A stretch of 64,000 nucleotides of DNA from Candidatus Saccharibacteria bacterium CG_4_10_14_0_2_um_filter_52_9 (GTDB lineage Bacteria; Actinomycetota; Acidimicrobiia; Acidimicrobiales; RAAP-2), in contig CAJCJA010000014.1 of assembly GCA_903970515.1 (NCBI GenBank), positions 1-64,000 on the forward strand, written 5' to 3'. Below the pieces are notes generated by a model, which saw only the letters and a program-made list of their open reading frames with translations, was not told the DNA's origin and did not search any database. Positions 46,141 to 54,204 of the stretch are shown here, in pieces; the first letter of the stretch is position 1; the number at the start of each line of letters is the position of its first letter. A program made the translations under genes and the position numbers.

Positions 46141-48855
46141 TTGGCGCAAAAGAAGATCCGGGTCCACGAGCTCTCCAAGGAGCTCGGGTTGACGAGCAAG
46201 GAGTTGCTCGCGCTCGCCCAAAAACTGGGTATCGGCGCCACCAGTCCTTCTGCGTCGATCGAGGACGCCCAGGCTGACCGCATCCGGCGTCGCGCGGACG
46301 CTGACGGCCTACGTCGCGAGGTACAACCTGAGGAGGCGACCAAAGTCGCCAAGGCTACCAAGGCCCCCGCGAAGGCCACGAGCACGGCGACGACGACGCC
46401 GAGCGCGGTGCGCGACGCTCCCGCAGCGAACCCGGTCGCCTCGGACGTCAGGGTCCCTTCCGCGCCCGCACCTAGTCGCGATCGCGCGCCTGAAATCGCG
46501 CCGGCACCGACGAGTGAACCGACCAAGGTCGTTCGTTCGCGTGTCGCTGCTCCCAAGCCAGTTCCCACGAGGGCGGCCTCACCTGATGGCCCCACCACCA
46601 TTCGTCCCACGCAGCGCGGCACCGGCGCCGATGGTGACGGTGGGGCGGGCACTCGACCCCCCTTAAGTTCGTCGGGGCGTCCAATCCCGCCGCCTCCCGG
46701 TCGTCCAATGTCAGCGACCGGGCGTCCGATCCCACCGCCTCCCGGCGCGCGCCGGGCCATGCCGGGCGGCTCGACCAGTCGACCCCCGGGGGCGGGTACG
46801 TCGCGTCCCATGAGCGCTCGCCCCTCGTCGGGTGCACCGAGGACCGGGGCGCCGTCGCGACCCGGCGGTCCGACCAGTGGCTTTGGCGGACCACGGACCA
46901 GTGGTGGAGCGACGAGCGCGCCGGCTGGTGCGGGAAGAGGAGCGCCGTCAGGACGCGGCACCGGTGGACCTCGTGGGTCACAACGTAAGACCACTCGACG
47001 TCGGCGTCGCAACGTTGAAGAACTCGAACCGACCCAGATGACGACGTGGCAACCCAGTAGCGCGCCCGTACCCGACGGTGAAGTGATCATCGAGCGCGGT
47101 TCCACCGCGAAGGACGTCGGTCCCAAGCTCAACCGAAGCGCGGCGGACATTATTCGTTTCTTGTTCCTGCAAGGTGAGATCGTCACCGCCGTCCAAGGCC
47201 TCAGTGACGACATGATTGAGTTGTATGCCGCCGAAGTGGGCGCGTCGGTTCGACTCGTTGACCCCGGCGAGCAACAAGAGGCCGCATTGCTCGCCAAGTT
47301 CTTCGACGAAGAAGACGCCGATGACGATATCGAGGCGACGCCGCGCCCCCCCGTCGTGACCGTGATGGGTCACGTCGACCACGGCAAGACGTTGCTGCTC
47401 GACAAGATTCGAAAGGCCAACGTCGTCGCGGGCGAAGCGGGCGGCATTACCCAACACATTGGTGCCTATCAAGTCCAGTGGAAAGGAAAGCCAATTGCCT
47501 TCCTCGATACTCCCGGGCACGAAGCGTTCACCGCGATGCGTGCTCGTGGCGCCAAGGTCACTGACATCGTCATCCTCGTCGTCGCCGCCGACGACGGCGT
47601 CATGCCCCAGACGATTGAGGCGATCAATCACGCCAAAGCCGCCAACGTGCCGCTCGTCGTCGCGGTCAACAAGATGGACAAGGCGGACGCCAACCCTGAC
47701 CGCGTCCTCCAACAGATCAGTGAGTACGGACTGGTTCCCGAAAAATGGGGCGGCGACACGATTGTCGTTGAGATCTCCGCTTTACAGGGCACCGGCATTG
47801 ACGAACTACTCGAGCAGGTCCTCCTGGTCGCCGAGCTCGCCGAACTTAAGGCACGACCCACGGGTCGCGCCGTGGGCACCGTCCTCGAAGCGAACCTCGA
47901 GGTGGGACGCGGACCGGTCGCGACCGTCATGGTCCAACAAGGGATGCTCAACGTCGGCGACCCCGTGGTCGCAGGGGCCGCGTTCGGGAAGGTGAAGGCG
48001 CTCATCAACGACCAGGGACAGCAGATCAAGTCCGCGGGTCCTTCGACGCCGGTGCAAATCCTTGGCTTCAGCGAACCACCCTTCGCGGGCGACGAGATGC
48101 GCGTCGCGCACGACCTCGCCCACGCCCGTTCGCTCGCCGAAGCGCGCGCGCATCGAGCGCGACTCATTGGCCACCAACCCGTCGCCTCGACCAGTGGTGC
48201 TCGACTCGAGGACCTCTTCGAGCAGATTCAACGAGGCGAGACGGCGACGCTCAATGTCGTGCTCAAGGCCGACGTCCAGGGATCACTCGAAGCATGCACT
48301 GAATCGCTACGAAAGCTCGAACGCGACGACGTCAAGCTCGTCATCGTGCACCGAGGCGTGGGCGGCATCACCGAGAATGACGTGCAGTTAGCGAAGGCAT
48401 CAAACGCAACAATTATTGGCTTCAACGTCCGCCCCGACAAGCGCGCGCGTGAACTCGCCGAAACCGAGGGCGTCGAGGTTCGAACCTACGAGATCATCTA
48501 CAAGTTGATCGAGGAGATTGAGGCCGCGATGCTCGGTCTGTTGTCGCCGGTATTCGAAGAGATCGTCACGGGCGAGGCAGAAGTGCGAGAGGTCTTTCGC
48601 GTGCCCAAGATCGGTGCGATCGCGGGTTGCTTCGTGCGCGATGGCGTCATCACCCGCGGCTCAAAGGTTCGCTTCTTGCGCGAGGGCACCATCATCTGGA
48701 AGGGCTCGATCACGTCGCTTCGTCGTTTCAAGGACGACGCGCGCGAAGTGCAAGCGGGTTTCGAGTGCGGGATTGGTCTGTCGGACTACCAGGACCTCAA
48801 GGAAGGCGACATCATCGAAACGTTCGAAGAGCGCGAGATTCCACGAACGGCCTAG
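46141..48855 (+). CDS. infB: Translation initiation factor IF-2
   Basis: 904 residues. A short N-terminal IF2_N module ([25 protein letters not shown]) is followed by a ~230-residue low-complexity Pro/Arg/Gly/Thr linker containing [20 protein letters not shown] repeats and an Arg-rich segment. The G domain has G1 GHVDHGKT, G3 DTPGHE and G4 NKMDKAD. The EF-Tu-like and C-terminal fMet-tRNA-binding domains complete it. The start is TTG 46141 with AAGGGA upstream. Confidence 0.96.
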   Translation: MAQKKIRVHELSKELGLTSKELLALAQKLGIGATSPSASIEDAQADRIRRRADADGLRREVQPEEATKVAKATKAPAKATSTATTTPSAVRDAPAANPVASDVRVPSAPAPSRDRAPEIAPAPTSEPTKVVRSRVAAPKPVPTRAASPDGPTTIRPTQRGTGADGDGGAGTRPPLSSSGRPIPPPPGRPMSATGRPIPPPPGARRAMPGGSTSRPPGAGTSRPMSARPSSGAPRTGAPSRPGGPTSGFGGPRTSGGATSAPAGAGRGAPSGRGTGGPRGSQRKTTRRRRRNVEELEPTQMTTWQPSSAPVPDGEVIIERGSTAKDVGPKLNRSAADIIRFLFLQGEIVTAVQGLSDDMIELYAAEVGASVRLVDPGEQQEAALLAKFFDEEDADDDIEATPRPPVVTVMGHVDHGKTLLLDKIRKANVVAGEAGGITQHIGAYQVQWKGKPIAFLDTPGHEAFTAMRARGAKVTDIVILVVAADDGVMPQTIEAINHAKAANVPLVVAVNKMDKADANPDRVLQQISEYGLVPEKWGGDTIVVEISALQGTGIDELLEQVLLVAELAELKARPTGRAVGTVLEANLEVGRGPVATVMVQQGMLNVGDPVVAGAAFGKVKALINDQGQQIKSAGPSTPVQILGFSEPPFAGDEMRVAHDLAHARSLAEARAHRARLIGHQPVASTSGARLEDLFEQIQRGETATLNVVLKADVQGSLEACTESLRKLERDDVKLVIVHRGVGGITENDVQLAKASNATIIGFNVRPDKRARELAETEGVEVRTYEIIYKLIEEIEAAMLGLLSPVFEEIVTGEAEVREVFRVPKIGAIAGCFVRDGVITRGSKVRFLREGTIIWKGSITSLRRFKDDAREVQAGFECGIGLSDYQDLKEGDIIETFEEREIPRTA

Positions 48856-48858
48856 GAC

Positions 48859-49221
48859 ATGGCCCATTCGACCGGCGGTCGCCATCCCTATCCACGCAGC
48901 GCGCGAGTCAATCAGATCCTGCGCGAAGTGATCTCTGACGAACTCCTACGAATTTCGGACATCGACGAGCGACTGGGACTTCTCACGGTCACCGGCGTCG
49001 AGACGACGCCCGATATGCGCCAAGCCATGGTGTACCTAGATTCATTGAGCGAGGAATCGCGCGTCGTCCTTAGCGAGCGACGCGCACAGATTCAAGGTGC
49101 GGTCAACGCCCAGACGCGCCTGAAGCGAACTCCGATCCTCTCGTTCATGGCCGACCCCGCGGTGGCGAGCGGTACCGCGGTGGAGGACATCTTGCGCCGT
49201 CAACGCCATGATGACGAGTAA
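48859..49221 (+). CDS. rbfA: Ribosome-binding factor A
   Basis: 120 residues, a KH-like cold-shock factor for 16S maturation. It starts with a basic segment RHPYPRSARVNQILREVISDEL and has LLTVTGVETTPDMRQAMVYLD. It follows infB by 3 nt. Its end overlaps truB by 14 nt. Confidence 0.94.
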   Translation: MAHSTGGRHPYPRSARVNQILREVISDELLRISDIDERLGLLTVTGVETTPDMRQAMVYLDSLSEESRVVLSERRAQIQGAVNAQTRLKRTPILSFMADPAVASGTAVEDILRRQRHDDE

Positions 49222-50110
49222 CGGCCTCCTGCTCGTCGACAAACCAAAGGGCGTCACGAGCCATGACGTCGTCGCACGCGTGCGCGCACTGCTCAACGAA
49301 CGTCGCGTGGGTCACGCCGGCACCCTCGATCCTATGGCGACGGGTCTGCTCGTGCTGGGCGTGGGTCCGAGCACGCGACTCTTGCGTTTCGCCCAGTCCC
49401 AGGTGAAGCGATACGTCGGGGCGGTCACGTTGGGGGTCGCGACCGATTCACTCGACGCCGACGGGGTGGTTGTCGAACGCTGCGCCGTACCCACGCTGAC
49501 GTCCGCTGTCGTCAATGACGTCGCCCTTGCGATGACGGGTGACCAACAACAGATCCCACCGATGGTCTCTGCACTCAAGGTGGACGGCCGTCGACTGCAC
49601 GCCATGGCGCGCCAGGGCATTGAAGTCGAACGCGACGCTCGTGCCGTGAACGTCCGCGTCTTTTCGTTGACGCCAAGTGAGGAGGAGAACGTCTGGCATT
49701 TCGACGTGACGTGCAGTGTCGGCACGTACGTGCGAGTGCTCTTGAGCGACCTCGCGAAACGACTCGGCACCGTCGGACACCTGTCCTCACTTCGGCGCCT
49801 CTCGAGCGGCGCCTATGACGTCTCGAACGCGTGGTCACTAGAGCAGATCGAGGCACGAGTCGCGCTCGCTCACAGCGTCCTGCTCGCGCCGCGCGAATTC
49901 GTCGTCGACCTCGAACACGTGACGCTTGGTCTCGATGAGGAGCGTCGAATGCGCATGGGCCAGCATTTGGTGATCAGCGAGAGTTTCAACCACGAGGAGA
50001 TCGCGGCCCTTGACCATGAGGGCGCGTTGATTGGCGTGCTTCGTCGTCGGGGCGACAAATGGAAGCCGGAGATCGTGCTCGTGCGCGATGACGCGCAAGA
50101 ACAACGCTAG
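49208..50110 (+). CDS. truB: tRNA pseudouridine(55) synthase
   Basis: 300 residues. The catalytic Asp41 is in GHAGTLDPMATGLL. Other family segments are KGVTSHDVVARVR, QIPPMVSALKVDGRRLHAMAR and a C-terminal PUA-like part. It makes psi55 in the T loop of tRNAs. ATG 49208 (or 49211) lies inside rbfA. ribF follows closely. Confidence 0.95.
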   Translation: MMTSNGLLLVDKPKGVTSHDVVARVRALLNERRVGHAGTLDPMATGLLVLGVGPSTRLLRFAQSQVKRYVGAVTLGVATDSLDADGVVVERCAVPTLTSAVVNDVALAMTGDQQQIPPMVSALKVDGRRLHAMARQGIEVERDARAVNVRVFSLTPSEEENVWHFDVTCSVGTYVRVLLSDLAKRLGTVGHLSSLRRLSSGAYDVSNAWSLEQIEARVALAHSVLLAPREFVVDLEHVTLGLDEERRMRMGQHLVISESFNHEEIAALDHEGALIGVLRRRGDKWKPEIVLVRDDAQEQR

Positions 50111-50113
50111 GTT
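50108..50113 (+). promoter_or_regulatory. Candidate -10 box (TAGGTT) for ribF
   Basis: TAGGTT overlaps the truB stop and lies 7 nt before ATG 50121, so ribF probably has its own near-leaderless transcript. Confidence 0.45.
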
Positions 50114-50120
50114 GTCGCCG

Positions 50121-51074
50121 ATGCTGATTCTCGACGAGGAAAATCCGCGCTCGGAGCGAGCGACCGCGGTCGCAATCGGGGTCTTTGATGGTCTGCACCT
50201 CGGTCACCAGAAGGTGATTGAGAATCTCTGTGCGATTGCTCATCGCCATCACGTCGCCTCGACGGTGCTGACCTTTGATCCGCATCCCGCGCTCGTGCTC
50301 GCCCCCGAACGCGCGCCGCTTTTGATCGCGACGCTGTCCCAGCGCCTCGAAGGCCTCGAGCGTCTCGGCGTGCAGCAGGTGCGCGTGCTCCGATTCGATG
50401 AAGGACTCGCGAAGGAGAGCGCGCGGTCCTTCGTCGAGCGGGTCTTGTCGAACGAACTTCGAGCTGAGCACGTCGTGGTGGGTGAGGATTTCCATTTCGG
50501 CCACGATCGCAAGGGCAACGTCGCGTTACTCGAAGAAGAAGGGGAGCGGTGGAACTTCAAGGTGCACCCCGCCGCGATATTCGCCGAGCGAGAACGCTAC
50601 AGCTCCACCCTGGTTCGCGAGGCACTGCAACGAGGCGACGTCGAACTGGCCGCGCACGTACTCGGGCGCGCGTTCTGTCTTCGGGCGCGCGTCGTGCACG
50701 GTGACGCCCGGGGACGCGAGCTCGGGTATCGCACGGCGAATCTGTCCTTCTCTGAGCGCCAGGTCGAACCCGCGCTCGGTATCTACGCGGGGGCGGTGAT
50801 GTTGGGCGAGGCCGGCTGGTTGGCGGGAGCAATCTCGGTGGGTACCCGACCGCAGTTCTACGACCAAGGCGAGGTGCTCGTCGAGGTACATATTCCCGAT
50901 TTCGACGCCGATATCTACGACGAGGAGCTCGACGTGGCGTTCTTACAACGCTTGCGCGCAGAGCAGACCTTCGCGACAGTGGAGGAACTGACGACGCAAA
51001 TTGAGAGTGACGTCGAGCAAACCGTCGCCCTTTTCAAGGATTTTTCGCCAAATGCCTCAGTACTGCTAAGATAG
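50121..51074 (+). CDS. ribF: Bifunctional riboflavin kinase/FAD synthetase
   Basis: 317 residues. An N-terminal FAD synthetase nucleotidyltransferase has IGVFDGLHLGHQKVI (~19-33) and a YSSTLVREAL motif. A C-terminal flavokinase barrel has GDARGRELGYRTANL and the metal-site TxN. It turns riboflavin into FMN and FAD. ATG 50121 is chosen over the open frame from 50031, which overlaps truB. truB-ribF-rpsO-pnp is a conserved order. Confidence 0.95.
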   Translation: MLILDEENPRSERATAVAIGVFDGLHLGHQKVIENLCAIAHRHHVASTVLTFDPHPALVLAPERAPLLIATLSQRLEGLERLGVQQVRVLRFDEGLAKESARSFVERVLSNELRAEHVVVGEDFHFGHDRKGNVALLEEEGERWNFKVHPAAIFAERERYSSTLVREALQRGDVELAAHVLGRAFCLRARVVHGDARGRELGYRTANLSFSERQVEPALGIYAGAVMLGEAGWLAGAISVGTRPQFYDQGEVLVEVHIPDFDADIYDEELDVAFLQRLRAEQTFATVEELTTQIESDVEQTVALFKDFSPNASVLLR

Positions 51075-51097
51075 GTACTCGGTCAGCGACGCTGATC
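51067..51097 (+). promoter_or_regulatory. rpsO promoter box and leader hairpin
   Basis: TAAGAT (51067-51072), overlapping the ribF end, is a candidate -10 box. GGTCAG (51081-51086) and CTGATC (51092-51097) form a 6-bp hairpin with loop CGACG at the expected 5' end of the leader. rpsO leaders are regulatory targets of S15 in several bacteria. Confidence 0.45.
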
Positions 51098-51157
51098 ACG
51101 TGGGTCGTCAAGTGGGCGGCTCGCTCCAAGACCCCCGATTCATAAGGCAACGACGTT

Positions 51158-51415
51158 ATGGCTGAGAAGCAGCAGATCATCAAGGACTTTCAGACTCACG
51201 AGACGGACACGGGTTCGCCCGAAGTGCAAATCGCGATTCTGACGGACCGCATCTCGCATCTCACCGAGCACCTCAAGATCCACAAGGGTGATCATCACAC
51301 CCGCCGCGGACTCATGAAGCTCATTGGCCAACGCCGCCGACTCCTCGACTACGTCCAGCGTGGCAACGTCGAGCGCTATCGCGCCCTCATCGGTCGTCTC
51401 GGCATTCGTCGCTAG
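51158..51415 (+). CDS. rpsO: Small ribosomal subunit protein uS15
   Basis: 85 residues, slightly shorter than the usual 88-89. Family landmarks are [41 protein letters not shown] and the terminal [10 protein letters not shown]. It binds the 16S central domain. pnp lies 133 nt downstream behind a hairpin. Confidence 0.97.
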   Translation: MAEKQQIIKDFQTHETDTGSPEVQIAILTDRISHLTEHLKIHKGDHHTRRGLMKLIGQRRRLLDYVQRGNVERYRALIGRLGIRR

Positions 51416-51421
51416 CCGAAG

Positions 51422-51444
51422 CTGCGTCGACGCCGTCGACGCAG
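51422..51444 (+). promoter_or_regulatory. Hairpin in the rpsO-pnp spacer
   Basis: CTGCGTCGAC (51422-51431), GCC, GTCGACGCAG (51435-51444) form a perfect 10-bp stem 8 nt after the rpsO stop. A second palindrome CCGAGGCCTCGG lies at about 51454-51465. There is no T-run, so it is more likely an RNA-processing site (RNase III-type, as in the E. coli pnp leader) than a terminator. Confidence 0.6.
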
Positions 51445-51548
51445 TCAACACATCCGAGGCCTCGGAGGCCAGTGGAGAACTTTCGCGAGACGCGAGGGTT
51501 GCCCACTGGGATCCGGGCGGAGTGTTGCTAAGCACAAGGAGTATTCCC

Positions 51549-54011
51549 ATGACTGACGCAATCCGCGTAAGTAGCCCAATCACGGGCACCGACAAAACCA
51601 TGAGTTTCGAAGCTGGCCATTTGGCCCAACTCGCCGACGGGGCAGTTCTTGCTCGCATTGGTGACACGGTCCTACTGGCGACGGTTGCCGCCGCACGATC
51701 CGTTCGCGAGGGCACCGACTTCTTTCCTCTCACCGTCGACATTGAAGAGCGGGCCTACGCCGCCGGAAAAATCCCCGGGGCGTTTTTTCGCCGCGAGGGC
51801 AAACTCTCGGACCAGGCGATCCTCATCTGTCGATTGATTGACCGTCCGCTTCGTCCTTCGTTCCCGAAGGGCTTTCGCAACGAGGTCCAGGTCGTTGGCA
51901 CGATCTTCAGCGCCGACCAGGAGAACCCGCACGACATCCTCGCGATCAACGCGGCGTCCGCCGCACTGATGATTTCGGGTATTCCCTTCGACGGCCCCAT
52001 TGGCGCCGTGCGCATGGCCTACACCACCGATGGTGAGTGGGCGCCGCACCCGACCTTCCAGGAAGGTGATGCCGCGACGTTCGAGCTCGTCGTCGCGGGG
52101 CGTGCGCTCAGCGACTCGGTCGAGTCAGAAATCGCGATCATGATGGTCGAAGCCGGAGGGACCGAAGGTTCATTCGAGAAGTACGCCGATGGTGCGCCCA
52201 AGGTGAGCGAAGACGTCCTCGCCGCGGGACTCGAAGCGTCGAAGCTGTGGATCCGTGAAGCGATCAACTTGCAGCGTGAACTCGTCAAGGAGTTCGTCAA
52301 GGCGCGCGGTCCGCTCAAGGCCCTCGCCTTCGAACCCCAACTCGACTACAAGGACGACGTGTACTCACGCGTCGAAGAACTCGGGACCGCGTCGCTCAGC
52401 GACGCGAACAAGCTCACGACCAAGACCGAGCGCAACAACGCCCTCGACGCCGCGACCGCGTCGCTCATCGAGCAACTCTCCGTCGAGTTCGAGGGACGCA
52501 CCGGTGAGATCAAGGCGGCCGTCAAGTCAGTGACGAAGAAGTTGGTGCGTCGACGCATTGTCGACGATGGCGTGAGAATCGACGGTCGCGGGATCAGCGA
52601 CATTCGTCCACTCTCCGCGGAGATCGACCTCTTTCCCATGACCCACGGCTCGGCCTTGTTCCAGCGCGGTGAGACCCAAGTCGTGAACGTGACAACGCTC
52701 GGCATGCCGCGAATGAAGCAGCAGATCGACTCGATCACACCCGACGAGTTCCGTCGCTACATGCACCACTACAACTTCCCTCCCTACTCAACGGGCGAGA
52801 CAGGTCGCGTGGGTGCGCCCAAGCGTCGCGAAGTCGGTCACGGCATGCTCGCCGAGCGCGCGCTCGTGCCGGTGTTGCCGAGCGAGCAGGAATTTGCGTA
52901 TACGCTGCGCGTCGTCTCGGACGTGATGGCGTCGAACGGTTCGACGTCAATGGCGTCAGTGTGTGGTTCGACGTTGTCACTGATGGCGGCGGGCGTGCCG
53001 ATCAAGGCGCCAGTCGCGGGTATTGCGATGGGCCTCGTCTACGACGAAGGTACCTACGTGACCCTCACCGACATCCTCGGTGCCGAAGACGCCTTTGGCG
53101 ACATGGACTTCAAGGTGGCCGGTACCGCCGACGCCGTCACGGCGTTGCAGTTGGACACGAAGATCGACGGGTTGCCCGCCGACGTGCTCTCCAAGGCCTT
53201 GCATCAAGCGAAGGAAGCGCGCCTGAGCATCTTGAACGTGATCACGAACACGATTGCCGAGCCGCGTAGCGAAGTCGCTGCGGTCGCTCCCAAGATCGTG
53301 TCGATGGAGATTCCGATCGACAAGATCGGCGAGGTCATCGGTCCGAAAGGCAAGGTCATCAATACCTTGCAGCAAGAGACCGGCGCGGACATCGCGGTCG
53401 ACGACGATGGTGTCGTGGGCACGGTCACGATAGGTGCGAAGGACGGCCGAGCGGTCGAAGAGGCTCGTCGACGTATCTCGTTGATCCTCGATCCTCCGAC
53501 AGCCGAAGTGGGCGCGACGTATCAGGGTCGTGTTGTCAACATCGCGAAGTTTGGTGCGTTCATCAGCATCATGCCGGGACGCGATGGACTCTTGCACATC
53601 TCGAAGATGTCACCTCTCAATGGCGGTAAGCGCATTGGTCAAGTCGAAGACGTCGTCGAACTCGGTCAAGCGCTCGAGGTGAAGGTCGACGACATCGATC
53701 CTCAGGGCAAAGTCTCGCTGTCACTCGCCGGCGAGTATGCCTCGGCCGCCAGCGACGACGAGGCGCCACGCCAGCGCCCCGCGCGCGATCATGCGGATCG
53801 TCCCGCACGCGAGCACACCGAGCGTCCTGATCGCGAGAGCGATCGACCACGTCGTGAGCGGGAGACCAACTCGCGAAGCACGCCCACCTCGAGTTTCGAA
53901 GCCGTGTTTGAGGCGGAACTGGCCGATGATCTCGGCGACCTCGGTCCCGGTGGCCCGTCGTTCAGCGATGGAGATGGAGGGCGTCGTAGTCCTCGACCGC
54001 GACGTCGCTAA
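51549..54011 (+). CDS. pnp: Polyribonucleotide nucleotidyltransferase (PNPase)
   Basis: 820 residues. Two RNase PH domains are joined by a helical linker, followed by KH (IPIDKIGEVIGPKGKVINTL near 590-610) and S1 (YQGRVVNIAKFGAFISIMPG) domains. It degrades RNA phosphorolytically. The C-terminus adds a charged, probably disordered Arg/Asp/Pro-rich tail of about 80 residues. ATG 51549 has AAGGAG upstream; the earlier open frame from 51324 is the shadow of rpsO. Confidence 0.95.
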   Translation: MTDAIRVSSPITGTDKTMSFEAGHLAQLADGAVLARIGDTVLLATVAAARSVREGTDFFPLTVDIEERAYAAGKIPGAFFRREGKLSDQAILICRLIDRPLRPSFPKGFRNEVQVVGTIFSADQENPHDILAINAASAALMISGIPFDGPIGAVRMAYTTDGEWAPHPTFQEGDAATFELVVAGRALSDSVESEIAIMMVEAGGTEGSFEKYADGAPKVSEDVLAAGLEASKLWIREAINLQRELVKEFVKARGPLKALAFEPQLDYKDDVYSRVEELGTASLSDANKLTTKTERNNALDAATASLIEQLSVEFEGRTGEIKAAVKSVTKKLVRRRIVDDGVRIDGRGISDIRPLSAEIDLFPMTHGSALFQRGETQVVNVTTLGMPRMKQQIDSITPDEFRRYMHHYNFPPYSTGETGRVGAPKRREVGHGMLAERALVPVLPSEQEFAYTLRVVSDVMASNGSTSMASVCGSTLSLMAAGVPIKAPVAGIAMGLVYDEGTYVTLTDILGAEDAFGDMDFKVAGTADAVTALQLDTKIDGLPADVLSKALHQAKEARLSILNVITNTIAEPRSEVAAVAPKIVSMEIPIDKIGEVIGPKGKVINTLQQETGADIAVDDDGVVGTVTIGAKDGRAVEEARRRISLILDPPTAEVGATYQGRVVNIAKFGAFISIMPGRDGLLHISKMSPLNGGKRIGQVEDVVELGQALEVKVDDIDPQGKVSLSLAGEYASAASDDEAPRQRPARDHADRPAREHTERPDRESDRPRRERETNSRSTPTSSFEAVFEAELADDLGDLGPGGPSFSDGDGGRRSPRPRRR

Positions 54012-54204
54012 GCGGTAGGTGCCGTGCCGCGCAGTCATCGCGACTGGGTGGCACGGGCTTGCCGTATTTCCTGGGCTAGAGCGGGGGCCCTGTTTCGTGG
54101 CCTCCGCGGGTTCAGCCCCGCTTGGATCTACCGGCCCTTCAGTAGAGGCCAGCGTTGCCCTGTTACATTCGTGAGTCAGTCACATCATTCTTAGCCTGGT
54201 GAAA
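54012..54204 (+). other. Structured pnp 3' region without a clear gene
   Basis: CCGTGCC (54022-54028) pairs with GGCACGG (54050-54056), with AGTC/GACT inside, and a GCGGGG...CCCCGC pairing lies further down. No T-run follows either stem. TAGCCT (54192-54197) lies 7 nt before the next ATG. The stems may stabilise or end the pnp transcript. Confidence 0.4.

Noticed and set aside
46620-46760. Repeats in infB suspected as a CRISPR-like or satellite array
   Set aside because: They are codon-level repeats of a Pro/Gly/Arg linker within IF-2, with no fixed spacer; no CRISPR array is visible in the window.
54022-54056. Stem-loop after pnp as an intrinsic terminator
   Set aside because: The stem is good but no U-tract follows; kept only as a structured region.
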